Below, in pieces: positions 36,774 to 45,620 of a stretch of DNA of 64,000 nt. The position numbers and the translations under genes were made by a program. The notes beneath the pieces were generated by a model, which saw only the letters and a list, made by a program, of their open reading frames with translations, did no database searches and was not told the origin of the DNA. Source of the stretch: Onthophagus taurus (Eukaryota; Arthropoda; Insecta; Coleoptera; Scarabaeidae); assembly GCF_036711975.1 (NCBI RefSeq), contig NC_091967.1, forward strand, positions 3,162,001 to 3,226,000. Reading direction: 5' to 3'. How positions within the stretch are numbered: position 1 is the first letter of the stretch; each line of letters begins with the position of its first letter.

Positions 36774-38875
36774 ATGTCCAAATGTTCTTTGCAGCTGTAT
36801 GTGAATGAAAACTTCACGTCTCAACCCTCAATAGAGTCAAGCGATGATTTGTTGAAAAACTTAACAAGCAGTGATTGTAAGAAACGAACCATCTGTAATT
36901 ATAGAGACGTGCTAGAAAACTACAAGGAACCACTTCACAAAAATTGTACCTCTAAAACCTTAAATTCCGTTGACTCGCAAAAAAACCATCCAGTATTACG
37001 TAATTACTTATTACGGCATTCCGGAAGCGTCAAAGCATACCACAAGATAATAAAGCAACAAGAAGAAATTTTAAATCTTTGTCGAGAAAAGTTAGCAAAA
37101 AAATTCTCAAAAAGTTTTCTTAGTGGGGTTAAAGACGAGGATATTGTTAGAGCCCTAAAAATTATACAAGATACTGAAGAACCCACATCCGATAAAATCA
37201 TTTGTAAGATTTTGAGAGGAATTGTGTCTGATGTAAGCAAAAATACCTCTGAACAAAATGAAGAAACTATTAGTATTGATCAAGTTTTAAAATCTCAATA
37301 TAGTAGTATCTCTTCGTCGAGTTCAAGAAGAAAATACAGCTTTGTATTTAATAAATTAAAGACATTATTTAAAAAATCATCAAGAAATCATTCGATTTCA
37401 CTTTCCAACAATTATAATAAGCAACCAAATAGATTTGTTTACCACCAAAACTGTTTATTCAACCCAATTGAAACTCAATTTTTATATCCTTATAATAACG
37501 TAGAAGAAATCAGAAACTATAATAATTACAAACCACCATTTTATGGAAATTTCCCACCTCCAGGAATGGGGTCTAATCCCACATGCGCGTGCCATAAAAA
37601 TTTGGTGAAACTACAAAACGAATTTGAGAAACAACAAAGCGAAATTCGCCTAATTAATCAGAACCTCCAGCAATGTTTGTGTCTTTTGCACGATATTGGT
37701 GATAAGCCCCAGGAAATTAAAAATGCGCCGTTCGATTCTTTCTTTGCCAACACTAATTTCCAAGCGTATCAATTTGGTACAACAGAAAATTTATATGGAC
37801 ATGGACACAGATCACATTCGCATATACATCATAAAAAGAAACCAGAACCTAAAAAACGTGGATGGTAAGTTGAAAATTTTGATTTAAAAGTTAATTGTGT
37901 AGTGTATTTCACATTCTTTTGCAAGATCAAAATTATTATTAATGATATATTTCATTTGAAACAAGTAATTCTTTTTAAGGAGTGAAAACAGTGAATTTTT
38001 GTGTCATCAACATTTTGTAACATAAGTATTTCACATTCTTTTGCAAAAATATAAGCAATATTAACAAATTAATTATTAATATTAAAATTTCTAGGGCTCA
38101 TTCAAAGGTAAGTAAACCTAATATGATCTATATCTAAATTTTGTTGGTGTATTAAGAAGTTTAAGCATAATTGAGAAGATATAATGGATTTTTAAGTTGT
38201 AAAAGAATGTGAAACACTTAAATTTTAACGTCATCATCAACGAACGCAAAGAATAAACATTATTTTAGGAAAAAGCTGTCTGGATGCTGCGGTAATAAAA
38301 GCGATGCTGCAACTTGTGACGAAGACGACCTTTCGATCCAATCTCTACGAAGAAGACGACACAAAAAAGGTTGTTGCCAAAGCAAACATCACCACGTCTG
38401 CAGCTTAGAATGTGGACATTGGAAAATTTTAGCACATCAAGATATGATTTCTGTCGCAGCTCAAACCGATTATTTACCCGAATTTTATGTCACTGATTCA
38501 ATCTTTGACGAACCAGATGATGGAATTGCCGCCACCAGCGTTCATTCAACTATTAGTAAGGGACAATGTCAAAAACCGTGTGCAGAAAAGTTTAAACCCA
38601 AACAGTGCCAGTGTACAGAGTGTAAGTCGGCCAGGAAAAAATTAGGAATTATCAGCGAAACAAGTCCGACTGAATCAGCGTTGTCGGTCACTACAGGTTC
38701 TGAAAAGAAACACAAAAAAGGTTTATGGGGAAAATTAAAGGGAAACAAAAAGAAAAAGCGGATTAAGGGCAACAAATTAAAAAAAACGAAAAGTACTGCG
38801 AATAAAACGGACGATAAAAAAAAACGTCGATGTTGTTTAGTGAGAATATGCAAGATGTATATATGTCGTGGATAA
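36774..38875 (+). CDS. Unrecognised two-exon protein with Lys/Cys-rich terminal exon A
   Basis: Exons 36774-37864 (donor GGATG|GTAAGT, phase 2) and 38269-38875 (acceptor TTATTTTAG) join in frame to 565 residues. I do not recognise the family. Exon 1 is hydrophilic, with a helical middle (~residues 85-160), a serine run, a Cys pair NPTCACHKN and a predicted coiled coil (LVKLQNEFEKQQSEIRLINQ, ~residues 280-305), then a His/Lys-rich end. Exon 2 has SGCCGNK, KKGCCQSKHHH, AAQTDY, CQCTECK, a long lysine run, and ends RCCLVRICKMYICRG. AATAAA follows at 38886. Exon 2 is homologous in layout to exons B and C downstream. A high content of Lys and Cys with no signal peptide suggests an intracellular structural or nucleic-acid-associated protein; that is a guess. 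Confidence 0.75.
37902..37924 (+). promoter_or_regulatory. Putative docking sequence copy 1
   Basis: Contains TTTCACATTCTTTT (14 nt), beginning 44 nt after the 5' exon donor. It is the exact reverse complement of the motifs upstream of terminal exons A and B. Pairing with the copy before exon B extends to 16 bp (TATTTCACATTCTTTT). Confidence 0.55.
38024..38046 (+). promoter_or_regulatory. Putative docking sequence copy 2
   Basis: A second forward copy of GTATTTCACATTCTTTTGCA in the same intron, about 120 bp after the first. With the inverted copy at 38197-38219 it forms a 23-bp inverted repeat (21 matches), so it could alternatively be the terminal repeat of a ~196-bp MITE. Confidence 0.5.
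38197..38219 (+). promoter_or_regulatory. Putative selector sequence before exon A
   Basis: AAAAGAATGTGAAA, the reverse complement of the docking motif, ends 55 nt before the exon A acceptor boundary. The surrounding intron differs from that before exon B apart from this motif. Confidence 0.5.
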
Positions 38876-39259
38876 AACTTTGTGAAATAAATTTTCCTTT
38901 TATTTATCTATCTATTCTCTCTCTCTAAGTCGGTGCATAGGTCTCATTTCTGAGGAATCGTGACTATCTTTTCGTCTGAATCACATTTCAGCTTTTCTCA
39001 ATGTTGACAACTCCGTCCATACATGAAATGTCGCATTTTAAAATGAAAGAAGGTTATTCTGCATGAACACTCATTCCAAGAAACTACCCCAAAGCAAGTG
39101 GATATAGGAAAGAGTGAAAATCAATATTGACACTAAGCAAGAGAGGTGAAAATTAATAAAGACCTATGCATACCAAACTTTGGCAAAACTAGACCAAAGG
39201 TAACGAATATCAGGAAATCATCCGGAGGAAGGTGTAATTAACGGAAGGCCTCAATCCCA

Positions 39260-39291
39260 GATGCTAATTGCGGGTACCCACAATTAGCATC
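39260..39291. repeat. 32-bp hairpin centred on GGTACC
   Basis: GATGCTAATTGCGGGTACC and its inverted counterpart CCCACAATTAGCATC form an almost perfect palindrome with one mismatch pair. Function unknown; it lies beside an RTE fragment and may derive from a repeat. Confidence 0.6.
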
Positions 39292-39414
39292 CGGGAAGGC
39301 GGATGATTTTCAGTGTGAGATGACCATGATGAAATCAATTCCTGAATCTGTCTCCCGGTGATTTCCCAGTATACAGTGGGCGTGGATGGTGTTGGAGTAA
39401 TGTGTTTGCCACAA

Positions 39415-39640
39415 CTAGTTTATTTTCTTGGTAGAACCCAATGCTAACTTTTCTACCACCTTTTTGTATTCATCATCGGCGATTGTGTCCCCGATCTTTG
39501 CATTCATATCACTCTGGATTACCTCTGGTTGTACAATATTGAGGTTAAAAGGCTTAGCTTGGATGTTGACTACCATGATGACCACATCATGAGCCATGAG
39601 ATGTGTTGAAGTAACTACTACCTTTCCAGTGAGTTCTGGA
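39415..39640 (-). mobile_element. RTE-type LINE endonuclease fragment
   Basis: The minus-strand frame has KVVVTSTHL upstream, then VVNIQAKPFNLNIVQ, SDMNAKIGDTIADDEYKKVV and KLALGSTKK. This matches the layout of the apurinic endonuclease of RTE LINEs: a KPFN-x-x-IVQ block, then DxNAKIG, then GLG. The YAPT segment is deleted. Inactive fragment. Confidence 0.65.
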
Positions 39641-39702
39641 AAGGTTCTAATTTAATATTTATTAATTTTTATTTTATTAATTCAATTTGATTTAATAACT
39701 CA

Positions 39703-39718
39703 TAAAAGAATGTGAAAT
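39703..39718 (+). promoter_or_regulatory. Putative selector sequence before exon B
   Basis: AAAAGAATGTGAAATA lies 53-68 nt before the proposed exon B acceptor (exon start 39771), the same relative place as the copy before exon A. It is fully complementary to 16 nt of docking copy 1. Confidence 0.55.
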
Positions 39719-39744
39719 ATATTATGCGCGATTCTTATTAAATC

Positions 39745-40785
39745 ATGTACAATATTAACAATTCATTTAGTTGTGGCAGAAAGCGAAAACAAACATGTCC
39801 CCACCAATGTATATACCAACCCCAAAAACACAAGGAACATCATAACAAAGCAGAACATAACACGAAATCAATCCATGATATTGGTAAAGAACCAATTTGT
39901 AGATCCTCCGAACTTGATATTAAAAAGACTCAACATAAACGGCGTGACTTTTGCGCGTGTTGTCAGCGAAGAAGGCGTGCTTCTACAACCTCTGTTGATA
40001 CATATGGAGATGAAGAAGAGAAAAAGAAAACAAGAAAGAAAAGAGAGGTTGGAATGATATCAGAGGAGCATTCAATACATGCTTTATCTAAACATGATAC
40101 GACCACGAAAAAAAATAAAATGAGGTGTTCTTGTTGTAGAAAGAAGCCAAAAAAGGACACACAAAAAAAAGAACATGAAGACCATACAGAACACAAAGAT
40201 CATCAAGAAAAACATCAAAAAGATGAGAAGAATAAATCCAAAATTAAATATGAATGCGATGCAATTTGTCCTGGTTTACTTTACGATCAAGAAAATCGAG
40301 CAATGCAAGCCACAATCAGTACACAAACAGTACCATTTCTGGCAAAAAAAATACTCAACACCCTTTTACACCCAAAAACGTCATCGATCGTTGATACTCA
40401 CCCTGCGGGAATTATAGAACTTCCTTGTATCCAATGCACTAAAGAAGTTAGAAGCACACGATGCCATTGCATAAAATGTAAACCAACTAGAAGTTTGATT
40501 GATTCGGGTTTTTCACCTTTAGCGTCAAGCAATCGAAAAAGTCTGAGTAATGTTACCAGTAAATCTAAAGTGTCCGGGAAATCTAAAAGCAGCATATGGA
40601 AATCGGGTGTAAATGTTAATAAGGGAAAAACTGGTAAGAAAGGTAAAAAACAAAAAGTTAAGAAAGTTAAAACAAAGAAAAAAGGGAAGAAGAAGGATAC
40701 TACGAAGAGTGAGGGCGATAAGAAAAACAAAGGGAAATGTTCTATATTTAAAATGTGTAAAATGATTTGTTGTCGTGGTACATAG
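39745..40785 (+). CDS. Lys/Cys-rich terminal exon B (or separate paralogue)
   Basis: An open frame of 346 codons from an ATG at 39745. An acceptor (AATTCATTTAG) ends at 39770. If used, the exon 39771-40785 is phase-compatible with the donor at 37864 (total 701 residues), and the junction codon restores CCGRKRK, the motif seen in the paralogous exon C. Cysteine clusters are FCACCQRRRR, RCSCCRKKPKK, CIQC, and CHCIKCK. STQTVPF parallels AAQTDY in exon A. The end is a long Lys/Gly/Ser tract and CSIFKMCKMICCRGT. AATAAA at 40811. No known domain recognised. Whether it is an alternative last exon or an independent gene starting at 39745 is undecided; the lack of room and the phase match favour the former. 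Confidence 0.65.
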   Translation: MYNINNSFSCGRKRKQTCPHQCIYQPQKHKEHHNKAEHNTKSIHDIGKEPICRSSELDIKKTQHKRRDFCACCQRRRRASTTSVDTYGDEEEKKKTRKKREVGMISEEHSIHALSKHDTTTKKNKMRCSCCRKKPKKDTQKKEHEDHTEHKDHQEKHQKDEKNKSKIKYECDAICPGLLYDQENRAMQATISTQTVPFLAKKILNTLLHPKTSSIVDTHPAGIIELPCIQCTKEVRSTRCHCIKCKPTRSLIDSGFSPLASSNRKSLSNVTSKSKVSGKSKSSIWKSGVNVNKGKTGKKGKKQKVKKVKTKKKGKKKDTTKSEGDKKNKGKCSIFKMCKMICCRGT

Positions 40786-40864
40786 TGTAATTAATTTTTT
40801 GACAGTAAATAATAAAGTGTTATTTATGTTTAGTGTATTTATTAATATCATTTTTTAACAATTC

Positions 40865-41722
40865 ATGTCTAAGATTAAATTAATTACGACTTTTTTTTCA
40901 ATAATGCGTGACTCTTCGCCAAATCACGCACTTTTGAATAAAACCAGATCTTACCACATTATGACACTAAACAATTTTCCTGTCGATAGCTGTAAAAAGA
41001 GAGGAAAAAGTTGCTGTGGGCGAAAACGCAAAAAAGAAAAAATACCCGAAGAGAAGAAAAAATCTTCATCAACGCACACCGTGGCAATAAACACAACCCC
41101 TCTAAAAACAAGTACAGTTGGAGCCCAAACTGACAAAGAAAAAACCATAATCACAGATGCTATTATTTTAACAGCAGAAACCCCATCAAAGAACCACACA
41201 AAAAAAGATCACAACGACATCGAATTAACTCAGCATAATTCCCCATCAAATCCATCAACACCAAGTACTAAAAAACATCAACACTTAGACGTTGATTTTT
41301 TATCCCATCATTCTTCGAATTCTCCAAAGAATGAAAAAGGTATAGCTGCTGTTGAAATTTATTGCGCGGATGATGGTTATGCTAATCGAGTTTGTTATTG
41401 TAAAAAAAACGAACGTATGAAGAAAGAATATGAAGCGCACACATCGAAGGTGAAAGAAAGGGGAGGAAAGCTGAAAGGGAAGGTGAAGAGGAAATTTAGT
41501 ATTACGAAGACTCATGATGTATCTTCTAATTCGTCTGTAAATACATCTTCGGGCAAATCCCAAAAATCAAATAAGATTAAAAAACATAAAAAAGTTGGGA
41601 CAAGAGGTAAAAGGAAAAAAAGTATTAAAGAAAATTCGAGTGATTCAACTCCCAAGAAAAAACGGAATTGTCTTATACGATTGTGTAAGTTTTTCTTTTG
41701 CAGCAGTTGCAGTCGTGGATGA
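40865..41722 (+). CDS. Lys/Cys-rich terminal exon C (or separate paralogue)
   Basis: An open frame of 285 codons from 40865, only 79 bp after the exon B stop. A possible acceptor (TTTTCCTGTCGATAG) ends at 40989. Exon 40990-41722 is again phase-compatible with the donor at 37864 (607 residues in total). Shared layout: SCCGRKRKK, VGAQTDKE, VCYCKKNERMKK, Lys-rich tract, and terminal CLIRLCKFFFCSSCSRG. AATAAA at 41762. No copy of the selector motif is seen before it. If translated alone from 40865, the first ~40 residues are low-complexity and not conserved in the paralogues. Function unknown. Confidence 0.6.
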   Translation: MSKIKLITTFFSIMRDSSPNHALLNKTRSYHIMTLNNFPVDSCKKRGKSCCGRKRKKEKIPEEKKKSSSTHTVAINTTPLKTSTVGAQTDKEKTIITDAIILTAETPSKNHTKKDHNDIELTQHNSPSNPSTPSTKKHQHLDVDFLSHHSSNSPKNEKGIAAVEIYCADDGYANRVCYCKKNERMKKEYEAHTSKVKERGGKLKGKVKRKFSITKTHDVSSNSSVNTSSGKSQKSNKIKKHKKVGTRGKRKKSIKENSSDSTPKKKRNCLIRLCKFFFCSSCSRG

Positions 41723-41830
41723 TTAATTACTGTTAATAATTAAAAAAAGATGTAATTAAAAAATAAACAAACTAGTTGTATGGAATGATATATTTTCTAC
41801 AATATCAAAAGGAAGACTATTAATGAGTAT

Positions 41831-43113
41831 TTAAAAGGAATCTTTTCGAGAAAATTCCATCTGTTTCCTTAAGTACTTGCAGTCATCTATTGCAAAACTA
41901 AAAAAAAATTCACAAAAAGAAAAAGATTATTTTTAATAATCTTACCTGTAAACAATATATGTTGCAGGAATTGTACTTGCATGCCATATCGCGTGTGAGT
42001 CGAATGTCCATAAAAGAGGTGGTGCATCAATAAGTTCCAAAAGAGTCATTACAGCAATATAAACTGAGTATAAAGCAATTTTTCGAGTATAAATCTGTTT
42101 TTTATTTAACTGCCAAAATGATAACCATCCAACAACAGCTAATACTCCTTTAAAATAAATTAATTAAATCAAATTTTTTTATGGTTACAATTTTTACCTG
42201 TAAAAACATTTACTTGCATGTTATAACCATAATCGAATCTACCCGTATAAATATAAGTTGCATGACTGGCATAAAATGAAAGACAAAGAGCTGTTACAAT
42301 GACTAGAAGTTTTTTTGAGGAGTTATATAGAGTTCTCATTAACATGGTGTAAAAAGAATATAGAATTGTTGAGTATGCACAAACATAATCCATGAATTCT
42401 GTTAGTTCTGTGTCTCTTGCATGGAATATTGCTGACCATATCCAAGAGTGTGAGAATAACTACAACAATAGTTTATAATAATTTAGATTAATCATTGTTA
42501 ATATCATTTTACATCAATCATATTAGATCAAATGATTTATTTTTGTTGTATTATTATGTTAAAACTACTTACAATAGCATGTCCATACCACAACCATAAA
42601 TTTGGACTCCCAAATCTGATTTCTTCTTTCATCCTTTTAGCCATTTTAATATGAGCATACAAGTTAATTAATGAAAATATTGTAGAAGCTGGTTCTTGAA
42701 TTGTTAAAATTTTAATAAAGGGCCACTAAATAACAATAAATACAATATTAGGATTTAAAAAAATGTTTTTAACATTACTTTTCCATAAAATTGTGGTATT
42801 CTATATTGTCTCTTTTGAAACAAATCGACTGTATCCCACATACACATATATTCGCACTCGTTTTCACATCTCCAATAAGTTAAAGTATAAAAAAAGTTTT
42901 GTAAATTGTTCGTTTTATATTTTGATCCATCTGAAAAAAATAGTTAATCTATTATGTTCCATCTACATAAAAATCTTTTAATTAGTTACCTAACGTGCAA
43001 TTGATTCGAGTGCAATCGTAACTGCAACGTTTAAAGTAGGGCGAAGCATTTCCGACCGATCCAAAAGTAATCTTCACATTAAATAGTATAATAAGTAGAA
43101 GCACCCTTCTCAT
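41831..43113 (-). CDS. PGAP3: PGAP3 / Per1-like GPI phospholipase
   Basis: Six exons joined by phase: 43113-42990, 42930-42779, 42725-42573, 42459-42198, 42147-41946 and 41897-41831, giving 319 residues, the usual family length. The signal peptide is MRRVLLLIILFNVKITFG. The Cys-rich lumenal N-terminus (YFKRCSYDCTRINC, CENECEYMCMW) is followed by PQFYGKWPF, several membrane helices, and the CREST-superfamily residues FHARDTELTEFMDYVCA, RFDYGYNM and DSHAIWHASTIP. PGAP3 removes the sn-2 acyl chain of GPI anchors in the Golgi for fatty-acid remodelling. All introns are short (48-113 bp). It ends about 110 bp from the tail-to-tail end of exon C. Confidence 0.93.
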
Positions 43114-43320
43114 TTTCACGGATTAATAAAAATCTTCATCGTGCATTATTGACGTTTAAAAAAATTAAACAATCTTTTAAAACTTGACGGATGACATTTA
43201 ACCTAACCTATCTTTTTCACATGATGTAAATAAAACCTCTTAGTACAACGTGATACCCGCGTAGATGGCGCTCCCGCAAGATTTTTAAACCGCATACCGT
43301 ATTCTGTGTTTAGTCGCCAT
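43114..43320. promoter_or_regulatory. Divergent promoter region PGAP3 / long-intron gene
   Basis: The interval between the PGAP3 start codon and a probable + strand leader exon. It contains AGATGGCGCTCCCGC at 43263, 150 bp upstream of the PGAP3 ATG. Divergent use is inferred from the leader exon assignment. Confidence 0.45.
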
Positions 43321-43529
43321 GTTCGCGTCGTGTTATGTTTGCAAGTGACACTGTGTGACTCTCGAGCGAGATGGAAACAGTGTATATTTAGCTTAAGATT
43401 TGCGGTATGTGTTGTTATTTGAGGTGCTATTTAGTGAAAAGTGTCTGAGGTGAATTATCGGGGCCGGTTTGAGGACGAAATGACAAGTTAAACTCGCATC
43501 AGGACATCTGTAACTGACGTTTTCTTCTG
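43320..43529 (+). other. Probable non-coding leader exon of a long-intron gene
   Basis: A G/C-richer stretch (GTTCGCGTCGTG… to …GGGGCCGGTTTGAGGACG) ends at a donor-like TTCTTCTGT|GTAAGT. There is no long frame. It precedes the coding exon at 51976-52033 by ~8.4 kb on the same strand. Linking the two is inference. Confidence 0.35.
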
Positions 43530-44314
43530 TGTAAGTACAATTTTACTTCCCACTTCTCTTTTAATTTTAGTTAGAAACAAAAAACGATCGAAACGCATGT
43601 TTATTAAATGACAAACAATTGATGAAAAGTCAAAAAAACAACGAGAAAAAAAGTTACCGCGCTCTTCGATTCTCTTCATTGTTTGTAGAGGTTATGTTGC
43701 TTCTCATCCTATGATGATTCAATCTTTTAGCGAGATACAAAAGAATTTTTCGAAAACGGATTTGTCGTGATTAAAAAAAATGAACAACCTTTTTTGTTTG
43801 TTTTGAATAAACAAATAACAATAACTATAAAAAAAACCGAATGAGAGTTATTAAAATATTCAAAGAAATTATCTTGAAATGATAGTATTCTTATCTAATA
43901 AACAATTTAAACCATGATTAACTTATTTTTTTGTTTACTCTATTTCGAGTTTGACCTAGTTCTTAATGAAGTGCGTTTTAATGTGCTTTGAAGTTGATTT
44001 AAAGGGAAGAAAGAAAGAGTTGTGATTAATGATGCTTTACATACTGGGTGTTGCATTTAGTTGAAATTCAAGACGGAAACCTAAAACAGTTCCTAATTGA
44101 AAAGTGTTTCTTTAGAATTATCTATCCACCTGTGTGATGATGATTCATAGTTTATTGTTGTGTCTGATGTTTATGCGGCCGATCTATTGTTCACCATTTG
44201 CCCTGCATTTACCTTGAATTTGATCTTTAGTTGATTTTTATACACCAAGTGTTGACGATAATTCACGCAAAACGTGATTAGTTTTTGAAAACAAAATTAT
44301 GAATTGAAGTTTAG

Positions 44315-44995
44315 TTATAGATGTGAATTTTTCCAAAAAAACCACTGTTTGAGAACGATGAAAGATATTTATTTAATTTTTAAATCGGTGCTACGCTACG
44401 TTTCGACCAATAAGTTGGTCTTCTTCAGGCACGTCGTCTTAGGATGTAGCAAATGGAGGATTTGATCTATATAAATTTAACATCGCAAAGGCAATGGAGA
44501 TAATTCGTTATTTAGACGTACATAATTTTAAGTTAGAGTTTAAGGATTTACATGAGTGTAGTTACAGTTCGATGTGTGACAGTTACACATCGAACACGTT
44601 ACAGTGAAGTCAAAAAGAATTTCAAGACCTGTTCTGCAAATTGTATTCCGGTCGTCATCTTGCAAAATACTGATTTTCAAGCATTAATAATTAATAAACA
44701 CACCTACACACATTGACATATATGTATATATAGTTAAAAAAGAGAATCCGACCCTCATGTAAATCCTTAAACTCTAACTTAAAATTATGTACATCTAAAT
44801 AACGAATTATCTCCATTGCCTTTGCGATGTTAAATTTATATAGATCAAATCCTCCATTTGCTACATCCTAAGACGACGTGCCTGAAGAAGACCAACTTAT
44901 TGGTCGAAACGTAGCGTAGCACCGATTTAAAAATTAAATAAATATCTTTCATCGTTCTCAAACAGTGGTTTTTTTGGAAAAATTCACACCTATAA
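44315..44995. mobile_element. Element with ~240-bp terminal inverted repeats
   Basis: TTATAGATGTGAATTTTTCC on the left is mirrored at 44995 (TTATAGGTGTGAATTTTTCC inverted). Highly similar arms run through ACGCTACGTTTCGACCAATA and AGTTAGAGTTTAAGGATTTA to ~44560, with a ~190-bp loop. The arms are >90 percent alike by eye, so the insertion is fairly young. Non-coding; superfamily not assigned. Confidence 0.75.
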
Positions 44996-45299
44996 TTATA
45001 GATATACGATGAATATAGAGTCAACATTAGCTAAATTAGCTAAATGAAGTTTAGTTGTTTAGTCGTTCTGCATTATTTAAATAATGAAGATTTCTTCAAG
45101 AATTTTTTAAGAAGAGTTTTAGTAAAATATACATAGATATAACAATGTAAATCTCTATAGATGGCGCCGCTGTTTGCGGTAAAAAGATTGAAGTATTAAA
45201 ATGAACCTAAACAAGGTGTGGTTCTTAAAAAGTGATCAACCGGAAGTGGAAATCAAATGGTTGAAAATCGTTGTTTTCGACAAAAGTGTCATTTTAATG

Positions 45300-45620
45300 A
45301 TAATTATCAAGGTAAGGTATTCACTTCAGTTTGCTCTGCCACTCTCGCAATACCTTTCTCATCACTCTCTATGCACTCTTTTATGTTTGACGCTATTTGC
45401 AGAAAATTTCTCTCCTCCAATCTTCTTGATGTCATCCAGCCATCTTCTTTGTATGATTTTTTTCGGCCATCTGATGCTGTCTTGTTTTGCGACGTGTGCT
45501 GAATACCCTTTCGGATGTCCTCATTGCGCACTCCATCTCTGAGATCTGCTGATGATCCTCAGCATTGCCCTCACCACGGCTTTTTGGTTTGACTTTAGCC
45601 TATTGGCACTTTTTTCGCCA
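45300..45620 (-). mobile_element. RTE-type LINE 3' end fragment
   Basis: The minus strand reads AVVRAMLRI, LRDGVRNEDIRK, then in a shifted frame DSIRWPKKIIQRRWLDDIKK. These are the C-terminal conserved blocks after the RT domain of RTE/BovB-like LINEs. It is frameshifted and inactive. Confidence 0.6.

Larger units (their letters stand above)
38876..39702. other. Spacer between terminal exons A and B
   Basis: AATAAA at 38886 closes exon A. The rest contains an inverted RTE LINE fragment and a 32-bp hairpin, both listed separately. No separate 5' coding exon for exon B is visible here. Confidence 0.5.

Noticed and set aside
37861-37868. Stop codon TAA as the true end of the 36774 frame
   Set aside because: The TAA is inside a perfect GTAAGT donor, and the phase matches the Cys-rich exon at 38269.
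39963-40851. Hydrophobic minus-strand frames over exon B
   Set aside because: Antisense of lysine-rich coding; they resemble membrane proteins only because of AAA/AAG complementarity.
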